Positions 54,626 to 62,710 of a stretch of DNA of 64,000 nucleotides are shown piece by piece. Each line of letters starts with the position of its first letter. Position 1 is the first letter of the stretch. The DNA lies in assembly GCA_022564295.1 (NCBI GenBank), contig JADFLR010000002.1, forward strand, positions 124,001 to 188,000. The letters run 5' to 3'. The translations under genes were made by a program, and so were the position numbers. Origin of the DNA: Bacteroidota bacterium (GTDB lineage Bacteria > Bacteroidota > Ignavibacteria > Ignavibacteriales > Ignavibacteriaceae). A model generated the notes under the pieces. The model was not told the origin of the DNA and ran no database searches. It worked only from the letters and a program-made list of their open reading frames with translations.

Positions 54626-55273
54626 TCACTCATTTATTAAAACGTTATTAATATCAATCACTTTTGCTTTGAACCTTTTATTGTCTGCAGTAACAATATT
54701 TATTATATCTCCTGCACTGCCTTCCTGTTTACTGAAGGCATCAAATTGTATCATCACATTACCCTGCACAATGCTTGCTTTTATTTTATCTCCAACTTTA
54801 ATCAAAGGAATTTTTTCAACATCATTTTTAGTTAGGATTTCTCCTTCATTCAGATTTTTTTTACTTCGGTATGAACTTATCGATTCAATATCAGTAAAAG
54901 GTTTAGCGTGTTTGCCTGCAATATTTTGCAATGATGTTTCAAAATCTGATTTTGCCAAATCTTCTTTTCTTTTAATATCTCTTACAGTTACCAAAACATT
55001 TTTGTACAATTTTAATTTGACGGTAATATAAGATTGAGCTGTCCGATTGTTCTTTACAATATGTACCGGAACATAGGCAAGGTTTCCGCTAAGTTTTAAA
55101 TCTTTTCCATTCAATATCTTAATAGAAGAATAGTTTGATGGTATTTTTAATATCTCATATTCATATTTCTCATAACCTTTCAGATGGATGCTCAGATAAT
55201 CAGCAAGGTCATCCCGAATATCTGAACCAGAAGAGTTAAATAAGAATAATATTGAAAGCAGTAATACTAACAT
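54626..55273 (-). CDS. flgA: flagellar P-ring assembly chaperone FlgA
   Basis: The 215-residue protein has a signal peptide and a SAF domain in the second half: VTVRDIKRKEDLAKSDFET, RSKKNLNEGEILTKNDVEKI and VGDKIKASIVQGNVMIQFDA. FlgA chaperones P-ring assembly. It lies 3 bp after flgG and 3 bp before flgH. Confidence 0.9.
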   Translation of the reverse strand: MLVLLLSILFLFNSSGSDIRDDLADYLSIHLKGYEKYEYEILKIPSNYSSIKILNGKDLKLSGNLAYVPVHIVKNNRTAQSYITVKLKLYKNVLVTVRDIKRKEDLAKSDFETSLQNIAGKHAKPFTDIESISSYRSKKNLNEGEILTKNDVEKIPLIKVGDKIKASIVQGNVMIQFDAFSKQEGSAGDIINIVTADNKRFKAKVIDINNVLINE

Positions 55274-55276
55274 TAT

Positions 55277-56077
55277 CTATCCCCTTTTAAGATTATTTGC
55301 CATCGCCATCATTTCCTCCACAGTTTTTACAACTTTGGAGTTTATTTCATAAGCCCGCTGTGCAGTTATCATTGCAATCATCTCTTCAACAATATCAACA
55401 TTCGATGATTCAATATAACCCTGATGTATTTCACCAAACCCTGTCTCGCCCGGCGTTCCTATAAGCGGCTGCCCCGATGCCTGGGTTTCTACAAAGATAT
55501 TATCACCTATTGCTTTTAACCCTGCTGGGTTAATGAATCTTACAAGTTCGATATCGCCAACAGTAAAACTATCGCCGCCCGGTTCATTACTTTCAATGGT
55601 ACCGTTTCTACTTACAGTAAAACCAAGAGTATCTTCATTGAATGAAATTTGTGGTTCAAGAAGGTAGCCGCCGGCTGAAACTAACTGCCCGTCGCCGTTT
55701 AATTTAAATGTGCCATCTCTCGTATAAACAATTGAGCCATCGCTTTTTTGTAATTGAAAAAATCCGTCACCAGTAATTGCTAAATCGAACTGATTATTTG
55801 ATTGAATAATATCTCCCTGCTGGAATATTTTAATATTAGAAGAAGGTTTTACACCAATTCCCACTTGAATATATTTATTAGATACATCCATAATTCCGGG
55901 TTCGGTTGTGGTTAATGGATTCGTAGAAACTTGTTGGTACATCAAATCCTGAAATTCAGGTTTATTCTTTTTAAATCCGTTTGTGTTAACGTTTGCTATG
56001 TTATTAGCAATTACCTCTATATTAAGCTGTTGTGCGTACATCCCCGATGCTGCGGTTCTCAGTGCTCTGTTTGGCAT
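55277..56077 (-). CDS. flgG: flagellar distal rod protein FlgG
   Basis: The 266-residue protein has the N-terminal motif ALRTAASGMYAQQLNIEVIA with NNIANVNTNGFKK, the core GDGFFQLQKSDGSIVYTRDG, and the C-terminal VDIVEEMIAMITAQRAYEIN with SK. This is the standard FlgG distal rod. It lies 3 bp before flgA and 16 bp after flgF. Confidence 0.95.
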   Translation of the reverse strand: MPNRALRTAASGMYAQQLNIEVIANNIANVNTNGFKKNKPEFQDLMYQQVSTNPLTTTEPGIMDVSNKYIQVGIGVKPSSNIKIFQQGDIIQSNNQFDLAITGDGFFQLQKSDGSIVYTRDGTFKLNGDGQLVSAGGYLLEPQISFNEDTLGFTVSRNGTIESNEPGGDSFTVGDIELVRFINPAGLKAIGDNIFVETQASGQPLIGTPGETGFGEIHQGYIESSNVDIVEEMIAMITAQRAYEINSKVVKTVEEMMAMANNLKRG

Positions 56078-56093
56078 AGTTATTCTCCTTTAT

Positions 56094-56801
56094 TTATACT
56101 CTTCCAATTTCATTTGCTTTTTCCAAAGATTTATCCAAAAAGTTTATCATCTTGTAAGATGATTGATAATCTATATTAGTTTTAATCATTTCTTCCATCT
56201 CTACAATGGGGTTTACATTTGAGTCTTCTAAATATCCCTGCATTATCTGGTAGGAATCTTCATCAACAGGAATAAAATCACCTGTAATAGATAAAAAATT
56301 CATGTTGCTGTATCTCCTTAATGATAAAGGATCATCGCTCTGCATTATCAATAGATTATCAACTAACTGCTCACCCACATAAATTTCACCGTTACGTAAG
56401 ACTCTCAGTTCTTTATTTTCATCAAACAGAAAATCATTTAAATTAATTGGTCCTTTTATGCCCATTAGTTTATTACCATTATCGTTAACAATAAATCCAT
56501 CATCAGAAACAGTGAAATTCCCATTCCTTGTAAGATAAGTTGAGCTAGGAGTTTCCACAACAAAAAACCCTGAACCTGAAATTGCAAAATCAAGCGGGCT
56601 TGAAGTTTTTGTAAGACTGCCTTGCCTGAAATCAGTAAATTGTACCATCTGAGAGTTACCTGCACTTATCATCATCTCTTCAAAAGGTATCTCTCTTTTA
56701 TAACCGGTTGTATTTATGTTTGCAAGATTGTTAGCAATGTTGCTCATTCTTCGGAAGCCATTATTTAGACTTCTCGCGGCATAATAAATTCCTTTTATCA
56801 T
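56094..56801 (-). CDS. flgF: flagellar rod protein FlgF
   Basis: The 235-residue rod/hook family protein has NGFRRMSNIANNLANINTTG and YKRE at the N-terminus, SGSGFFVVETPSSTYLTRNG in the core and VNPIVEMEEMIKTNIDYQSS at the C-terminus. Its short length and position next to flgG fit FlgF, the proximal rod-distal rod junction. It lies 64 bp after the unknown membrane protein. Confidence 0.88.
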   Translation of the reverse strand: MIKGIYYAARSLNNGFRRMSNIANNLANINTTGYKREIPFEEMMISAGNSQMVQFTDFRQGSLTKTSSPLDFAISGSGFFVVETPSSTYLTRNGNFTVSDDGFIVNDNGNKLMGIKGPINLNDFLFDENKELRVLRNGEIYVGEQLVDNLLIMQSDDPLSLRRYSNMNFLSITGDFIPVDEDSYQIMQGYLEDSNVNPIVEMEEMIKTNIDYQSSYKMINFLDKSLEKANEIGRV

Positions 56802-56865
56802 TTAAGTCTCCTTTCTAATTATGAAATATTCTACACATATTTTTGTTATTCAATTTCTGTTTGTA

Positions 56866-57558
56866 TTAAATACTATATGCTTTATCCATTTCGATAGATT
56901 TAATTTTAGAAGCCAATAACAATTCACCTTTAGATATTTTCAGTCTTTTGGCTGTCTTAGAAATATTATTATCAAATTCATTTAACAGTTTTCCAGTTGG
57001 TCTATCTTTGGGGCTGTAAACCTTTTTTCTTCCACTTATAAAATTGCTGCGTATGTTTTTTTCATTATTACTTAATAATTTTGTATAAAGTGATTTTCTT
57101 AGTTCACATAATTCTTTGTCTTCATTAAAAAGGGGTTCTTCATTCCTAATCATTTCAATTTTCATCTTTAAAAGATGGTAATCATCATCAGCTTTAATTT
57201 CTTTCCGCGTAAATCGTCTGGACAAAATGATAAGTAATAATGTAATTGCAACAGCGATAAAAACTAATAGCCCTAAATCCATATTACTAAACACCTTTGG
57301 TTTGCTTACGTATTTGCGCTCAAGAATTTTTGAAGTGCTGATCTTAATCTTATCGCTGCTTTGCTGAGAAGAATACAACCATAGTTGTTTTTGCCTCGCT
57401 GCTTCCATCTGCCCTGTTACAATTTCTTTAATATTTATAATACTACTTTCATCGTTGTACTGTGAAGCAAATAGTGTATCGCTTTCACTGCCTGCATAAA
57501 TAAAGCTTGAATTGATAAATAGAAAAACTATAAAAATTATTTTTACTTTAATTACCAT
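56866..57558 (-). CDS. single-pass membrane protein of unknown function in the flagellar run
   Basis: The 230-residue protein has a signal-like hydrophobic N-terminus (about 4-20), a periplasmic part (about 25-90), a membrane helix DLGLLVFIAVAITLLLIILS (about 94-113) and a cytoplasmic tail. The tail ends in SKTAKRLKISKGELLLASKI, a short helix-turn-like motif seen in several flagella-linked membrane proteins. It overlaps the pseudokinase gene by 11 bp. It might couple the pseudokinase to the basal body; that is inferred from the overlap. Confidence 0.65.
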   Translation of the reverse strand: MVIKVKIIFIVFLFINSSFIYAGSESDTLFASQYNDESSIINIKEIVTGQMEAARQKQLWLYSSQQSSDKIKISTSKILERKYVSKPKVFSNMDLGLLVFIAVAITLLLIILSRRFTRKEIKADDDYHLLKMKIEMIRNEEPLFNEDKELCELRKSLYTKLLSNNEKNIRSNFISGRKKVYSPKDRPTGKLLNEFDNNISKTAKRLKISKGELLLASKIKSIEMDKAYSI

Positions 57559-58846
57559 TTCCTCTCCTTTGAACAGGAAAATTCAATACTATTGTTGAGC
57601 CGGTATCAGGATTGCTGTTTGTTTGGTAGCTGCCTTCATGTTTTTCCATTATACTTCTTATTATTCCTATGCTTAAGTCCTCATCTACTTCTAAATTCTT
57701 AGAGTCGAGGGTGTTGAGATAACCGGTAAAAACAACTCTTAAGGAAATAAAATTATTACTGTACTTTGTTTGCAGCAATATTCCACCATCATTTACATCA
57801 GCGGATAGAATTATTGCAAAAATGTTTGTTAAAAGTTGGTAGATATAATCCCTGTTACTAATAACCATAGGAACATCTCTTTGAAGATCTAATATAATTT
57901 CATAATTCTTATTACAAATCGAAGATTCAATTATCTTATAATATTCTTTTAATAGTGCATTTATGTTTATTGGTTTAAGTGATACGCTTTCATCTTCACG
58001 TCGAGAAAATTTCATCAGGTTGGAAATAACTTTAGTTACCTGGTCAATCTGTTCTTTAATTATCCTAATCGATTGCTGGTTAGAAATATTATTTTCTAAT
58101 GCAAGCATATCGGTATAACTTAATATTACCTGCATTGGATTTAATATTTCTTCCACAGCTCCAATTGCCATTTCACCGACTGCTAAAAGACGGTTATCGT
58201 TTAACATTTTTGACTGATACAACTGGAGTTCTTTAGTAGCCTCTTTTGCCTGAAGTTTATGCAGAATCGATTCAATTTTTAAGAGTGCAATAATAAGAGA
58301 GGACTGTACAATATTATAGTTGGTGTCATCGTTTATAAAAACATCCGACAAAGCTGTTAGAAGCAAAATACCTTTTCTTTTATTCCTTTGAAATATTGGA
58401 ATTATAATTAATTTTGTTAGGTTACCGTTTACCGTATAAGTTACCAGTTCAGTAAACTTTGAACTTGTATTGTTCTCAAAAATCCAGTCAATGGAACCTT
58501 CGTTATTTAAGTGCGTTATAAAAGAAATTATATTGCCGTTATTATTAGTACCGATTGGATTTAATTGGTTTTTTGTTTTATTAAAGAAAAAAAGCTGCGC
58601 ATTACTTACTTCTAGATTCTGCTTTAAGAATCCGCTAAGTTCTTCCGTAGTTTTTATTATAGTATCAGTCTTTTCAACAGCTTTTTGAAATGCAATTATA
58701 TTGTTTAAATCATTTGTATACGCATCCCGATTGAAATTGTGATTATCCTCCGGATAAGCTAGTCGTACCTTTTCTTGATTATTGCCATTATGCAAAGTGC
58801 CAAGAAACGGTCTGTACTCAATTTCAGTGTCTTTAACTATTCTCAT
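57548..58846 (-). CDS. histidine-kinase-like pseudokinase with GAF-like domain
   Basis: The 432-residue protein has a GAF-like N-terminal region (about 50-190) and a kinase-like C-terminus. The H-box reads GEMAIGAVEEILNPMQVI where GxMAAGVAHEINNPL is usual, so residue 232 is Glu (GAA) in place of His. In the ATPase the N-box reads QLLTNIFAIILSA with the Mg-binding Asn replaced by Ile, and the DxGxG motif is replaced by VVFTGYLNTL. Neither phosphotransfer nor ATP turnover is expected. It may be a sensor scaffold like FlrB-type proteins in polar flagella. It lies between the HDOD gene and the membrane protein. Confidence 0.85.
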   Translation of the reverse strand: MRIVKDTEIEYRPFLGTLHNGNNQEKVRLAYPEDNHNFNRDAYTNDLNNIIAFQKAVEKTDTIIKTTEELSGFLKQNLEVSNAQLFFFNKTKNQLNPIGTNNNGNIISFITHLNNEGSIDWIFENNTSSKFTELVTYTVNGNLTKLIIIPIFQRNKRKGILLLTALSDVFINDDTNYNIVQSSLIIALLKIESILHKLQAKEATKELQLYQSKMLNDNRLLAVGEMAIGAVEEILNPMQVILSYTDMLALENNISNQQSIRIIKEQIDQVTKVISNLMKFSRREDESVSLKPININALLKEYYKIIESSICNKNYEIILDLQRDVPMVISNRDYIYQLLTNIFAIILSADVNDGGILLQTKYSNNFISLRVVFTGYLNTLDSKNLEVDEDLSIGIIRSIMEKHEGSYQTNSNPDTGSTIVLNFPVQRRGNGN

Positions 58847-58894
58847 ATTAATAATCGGAATTAATGTTATAAAACTTTGTTTGGTAAATAATAT

Positions 58895-59761
58895 CTATAA
58901 ATAGGTTCCGCTTTTAGTGTTTTCTTTATTCATGATCTCGCGCAATACATCCAGATATACAAACGGAAGCCGTCCATCAAATTCACCCTCATTTAACCTT
59001 AGTATTGAAATACACTCCCCATCTAATTCCAAATCTTTATCCCAAAAATTGTTACTCATTCCAATTCCGTTTATCATAAAATCAGATAAATGGATTATAG
59101 AAGAAGCAATTATTCCTTCACCGGCAGAAGATGGTAAGTGATGGAATTCAACCGCCTCTGAAATTATTTCCGGCAAATTCCATTTATCTATCAATATCTT
59201 TCCTATCTCCGAATGATTTAAGCCAAGTGTAATTTCCTCAGCTTTTTGAACAGGGAAGCCATCTTGTTTAACCAACAGTTTTAATTCATCGAATTCTTCG
59301 GGAAAGAAATACCTGATCACTAAAATACCAATGTCGTGTAAAAGCCCTGCAGTAAAAACTTCTTCAGGGTTTCTATAATCCAGATCTTCTGCAATTGCTT
59401 TTGCTGTATTTGCTACAAGTATAGAATGCCTCCAAAAATATTTTCTGTACCATTCATTTATATCATGCGATTTTAACAAATTATTTTTTTCTGTTTCAGC
59501 TACTATGCTCTTTATCTTCTCTAATCCAAGCATAATAATTGCACGCTCAATGTTGTAAATTCTTTTTGGTATTATGTTAAGTTTAGAGTTTGCTATGCTT
59601 AGAACTTTTGCTAGGAGCCCATGGTCTCTTTGAATAATCTTCGCAAGACTTCCAAAGTTTGCATTAGGATTTTTTAATAAGAATAATATTTCACTTATCA
59701 TTTCCGGATCAGCAGGCATACTATCAATCTGTTTTATCAAGGCGATTGTTTTTTCTTTCAT
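58895..59761 (-). CDS. HDOD-domain protein
   Basis: I use ATG 59761; a GTG at 59791 would overlap fliA by 17 nt and add ten residues. The 288-residue protein has the HDOD domain with IIQRDHGLLAKVLSIANSKL near the N-terminus and RHSILVANTAKAIAEDLDY plus LLHDIGILVIRYFFP, the HD-like pair. HDOD proteins are usually non-catalytic regulators in motility and c-di-GMP signalling. It follows fliA and precedes the pseudokinase. Confidence 0.88.
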   Translation of the reverse strand: MKEKTIALIKQIDSMPADPEMISEILFLLKNPNANFGSLAKIIQRDHGLLAKVLSIANSKLNIIPKRIYNIERAIIMLGLEKIKSIVAETEKNNLLKSHDINEWYRKYFWRHSILVANTAKAIAEDLDYRNPEEVFTAGLLHDIGILVIRYFFPEEFDELKLLVKQDGFPVQKAEEITLGLNHSEIGKILIDKWNLPEIISEAVEFHHLPSSAGEGIIASSIIHLSDFMINGIGMSNNFWDKDLELDGECISILRLNEGEFDGRLPFVYLDVLREIMNKENTKSGTYL

Positions 59762-59774
59762 ACCATAATTATTT

Positions 59775-60413
59775 TTAACCTTGACGTTCACTAAGCACCT
59801 GTAAATTTTCTTTTAAAACTTTTACAACCTGTGAATGTATTTGTGAAATCCTGGATACGGTTATATTTAATATTTTTGCTATCTCTTTGTAAGTGAGACT
59901 TTCATAGTAGTACAATGTTATAACCAATCTTGCTTTTTCCGGCAGTTTTTTTATTGCCTGTATCAGGAATTCTTTTTCGTCATTTTTTGCTGTTGTATCT
60001 TCCGGCGATTCTTCCTCGTTTGGAATTGTTTCATATAATAAATATCCATCTTCCTGATCGACAGGCTGATTTAAAGATACATTTGTATAATAAGGTTTAT
60101 TTCCGTCTCCGTATGCTAATGCTCTTGGTTTAATCTGAATCTTTCTTAATTCATCAATAATTTTTCCTCTAATTCTTTGGATGGCATAGGTTTCAAATTT
60201 TGTCCCGTATTCAGGATCGTATCGATCAATTGCTTCACTTAATCCTTCAATCCCAAATTGGAAAAAATCGCCTGTATTCATTATATCTAATTTTGCGAAC
60301 TTAGATTTTTTTATTACGTAATGAACTAGGTCAGTATACTGCTTAATAATATTCTTCTTCAAATCAGAATTTGGATTGTTTTTATATTCTTTCCACATTT
60401 CTGAATTATTCAT
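59775..60413 (-). CDS. fliA: flagellar sigma factor FliA/WhiG type, short region 3
   Basis: The 212-residue protein has region 2 (DFFQFGIEGLSEAIDRYDPE, KFETYAIQRIRGKIIDELRK) and region 4 (LPEKARLVITLYYYESLTYK and ISQIHSQVVK). Between DELRK and the VSLNQP strand there are only about 25 residues, whereas FliA has about 60 there (region 3). Sigma-28 directs late flagellar genes. It precedes the HDOD gene. No FlgM anti-sigma gene is seen in the window. Confidence 0.88.
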   Translation of the reverse strand: MNNSEMWKEYKNNPNSDLKKNIIKQYTDLVHYVIKKSKFAKLDIMNTGDFFQFGIEGLSEAIDRYDPEYGTKFETYAIQRIRGKIIDELRKIQIKPRALAYGDGNKPYYTNVSLNQPVDQEDGYLLYETIPNEEESPEDTTAKNDEKEFLIQAIKKLPEKARLVITLYYYESLTYKEIAKILNITVSRISQIHSQVVKVLKENLQVLSERQG

Positions 60414-60424
60414 TTTTTACATCT

Positions 60425-60640
60425 TTATTTATTCTGAGATGATTTGTTTCCATTTTGAAATTTGTTTTGGTTTATGGCTTTAATAAAAATCAACGCTACT
60501 GCGCTTATTAATATTGAAGATAGAATAAACACTATCAGTGATCTGATTAATACATCAAGTAACGGCATTCCTCTTTGAACGAAAAAAATAATGGAAAGAG
60601 AAAATAACAGTAACCCTATTCGATAAATTATTTTATTCAT
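60425..60640 (-). CDS. small membrane protein, two helices
   Basis: The 71-residue protein has two hydrophobic helices, IGLLLFSLSIIFFV and VLIRSLIVFILSSILISAVA, and a polar Asn/Gln/Lys tail. It lies between flhG and fliA, 11 bp upstream of fliA. Small membrane proteins at this position are common in flagellar operons of several phyla but I know no function. Confidence 0.65.
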   Translation of the reverse strand: MNKIIYRIGLLLFSLSIIFFVQRGMPLLDVLIRSLIVFILSSILISAVALIFIKAINQNKFQNGNKSSQNK

Positions 60641-60746
60641 TTTACCTTAATAGAAATAGTAATTGAGAAAAGACAAAGATTATACCACCGATAAAAGATA
60701 AAAAGACGTTAAAATGGTTAATTATCAGGCATTTTTGATATGATAA

Positions 60747-61580
60747 TTAGTACGGCTGCGGAATATTAGCCACTTGGATGAATTCAGATAAAGCAACAGA
60801 AATTTTTGAAATCTGACGATAAACAATAGAGTTTGAATTTTCTTTCATTAAAAGTTTTTGGGAGGTGATTGATTTGTAAACTAAGGAATCAAAATTTACA
60901 TATCCCAACAAATTTAATTTTTCATTTAAAAAATGTTCAGAAGCAGTACTGATATTATTAAAAGTTATTCTGCTTTCTTCTTCATCCGAACACTTATTAA
61001 TTATTACAAATTTATTAATGTCACAGTTATGTTTGTTTAACATTTTTACAATTACATAAGCATCCATTACTGCAGTTGGCTCCGGAGATGTTATAAGCAC
61101 AATTAAATCCGAATTCAACAAAATCTCCATTTGCTGAACATCATTAATTTGTCCCGTATCAATAAAAATGAAATCGTAGTTAACCGATATTTTTTTCAAC
61201 TCATTTATTAGCGATTCAATTTTTCTTTTTATAAAACCTTTCATTTCTATCGCTCCGGAATTACCGGGCAGCAGAAAAAGATTATTATCAACCTTAGTAA
61301 TAATATTGTTTATTAAACTCCTGCCTTCAAAATAATCTTTTATGTTTTTAGGCGGAAGTATATTTAAAAGAATGTGTGCATTTGCAAAATTCAAATCAAG
61401 ATCTGCATATAAAACTTTCTTGCCCTTGCTGCTAAGAGAATAAGCCATGTTTAATGAAAGCACACTTTTACCTGCCCCTCCTTTACCGGATGTAAATGCA
61501 ACCAGGTTTCCAGCAGATTCCTGCCTGTTTAACTTATTAAGATCATTTAGTTCAACAATTCTTTTTAACTGCCCAATCAC
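60747..61580 (-). CDS. flhG: FlhG (MinD-like ATPase)
   Basis: The 277-residue protein has the deviant Walker A TSGKGGAGKSVLSLNMA, the DLDLNFANAHILL block and switch Asp in DFIFIDTGQIND. FlhG antagonises FlhF GTPase and controls flagellar number and placement. It starts 1 nt inside the FlhF stop. The N-terminus carries an FlhF-activating DQA-like stretch in degenerate form (LNDLNKLNRQ). Confidence 0.92.
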   Translation of the reverse strand: MIGQLKRIVELNDLNKLNRQESAGNLVAFTSGKGGAGKSVLSLNMAYSLSSKGKKVLYADLDLNFANAHILLNILPPKNIKDYFEGRSLINNIITKVDNNLFLLPGNSGAIEMKGFIKRKIESLINELKKISVNYDFIFIDTGQINDVQQMEILLNSDLIVLITSPEPTAVMDAYVIVKMLNKHNCDINKFVIINKCSDEEESRITFNNISTASEHFLNEKLNLLGYVNFDSLVYKSITSQKLLMKENSNSIVYRQISKISVALSEFIQVANIPQPY

Positions 61581-62710
61581 TAAAGCACCTTTCCAGTGTA
61601 AATTAATTTTGCCATATAACCCGCATCAGCAGAGATGATATCATCAGGTATAACCTGCCCATTTGTTAAAAATATGGATGGTACATTTATTTTAGTTATT
61701 AAGTTCAGTAAATTTCCGAACGCAACACCCTCATCAATTTTTGAAAAGATTACTGAATCATAATTAAATATTGTGAATTTATCTGCTATATCAAGTAATG
61801 TTTTTGTGGAAGAGGTTGCACTCATTACAAGATAGGTCTCATCGACATTAGCGTTAGTTAAAAATTCCTTAGCCTTCGTAAGAAATTCATCATTCTTCTG
61901 ACTTCTTCCTGCGGTATCAATGAACACAACGTCTTTGCTGCTGAATTGTTTCATTATTTCATTCAGATCTTTTGGTTCATAAGCCACGAGCATATCAATA
62001 TTGCTTACATCAGAAAAAACCTTTAATTGATCTAATGCTCCGATTCTATAAGTATCGATGGAAATTAATCCTACATCCAGATTGTGAAGAATTTTTGATA
62101 TGATAGCTAACTTAGCGATGCATGTTGTTTTCCCAACACCTGTTGGACCAACAAGGGAAACTACTTTTGGATTTAAACCTTTTGAAACATTAAATTCTTT
62201 CGTTGGTATCATAGATGCGATGCTCGAAATTATATGATTATCGAGATTACTTGTATAAATTATCTTACCGTATTTTTTTAGTTGTAAGATTATCTTTTTA
62301 ATAATCAGCTTTTCAATTTCTTCTTCTTCAAGTTTTTTAATTGTTTTTTCTACAATCGATTTGAAAGACTGCGGTGTTTCAATTTCTGCATCTGTTTTCT
62401 CTCTCAATTTCCGCACCCCAATCTGGTCTTCAATTTCAGTGGAGTTTTTAAATACTTTGTTTGAGATTTTTTGAAGTTCTTCTTCAAAACTTTTATAGAT
62501 TTCTTCTTTTTTTGCTTCTGTATGATTTGATGTTTCATGGTATGTGACAACATCCTCAATACCGGCAGTCAATTCAAACATTTTTTGACCGGGATAGCCA
62601 CTCTCTCTTATTACACGTGTACTAAGTATGAGTGCTTCATCCCCCATTTCGTTTTTCATTTGCTCGGTTGCGCTTTTAAGAGTTGGAGCGATGTATTTTT
62701 TAACTTGCAT
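61580..62710 (-). CDS. flhF: FlhF SRP-like GTPase
   Basis: The 376-residue protein has a basic N-terminus VKKYIAPTLKSATEQMKNEM with GDEALILSTR, then the SRP-GTPase NG domain: VGPTGVGKTTCIAKLA, DTYRIGALDQLKVF, DTAGRSQKN and the TKINVPSIFLTNGQVIPDDI closing loop. FlhF positions the first flagellar ring components, often at the pole. It overlaps flhA by 11 bp and is followed by flhG. Confidence 0.93.
   Translation of the reverse strand: MQVKKYIAPTLKSATEQMKNEMGDEALILSTRVIRESGYPGQKMFELTAGIEDVVTYHETSNHTEAKKEEIYKSFEEELQKISNKVFKNSTEIEDQIGVRKLREKTDAEIETPQSFKSIVEKTIKKLEEEEIEKLIIKKIILQLKKYGKIIYTSNLDNHIISSIASMIPTKEFNVSKGLNPKVVSLVGPTGVGKTTCIAKLAIISKILHNLDVGLISIDTYRIGALDQLKVFSDVSNIDMLVAYEPKDLNEIMKQFSSKDVVFIDTAGRSQKNDEFLTKAKEFLTNANVDETYLVMSATSSTKTLLDIADKFTIFNYDSVIFSKIDEGVAFGNLLNLITKINVPSIFLTNGQVIPDDIISADAGYMAKLIYTGKVL

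Noticed and set aside
54162-55031. 289-codon plus-strand frame over flgH and flgA
   Set aside because: Antisense to two clearly recognised flagellar genes; the translated product is a hydrophobic shadow.
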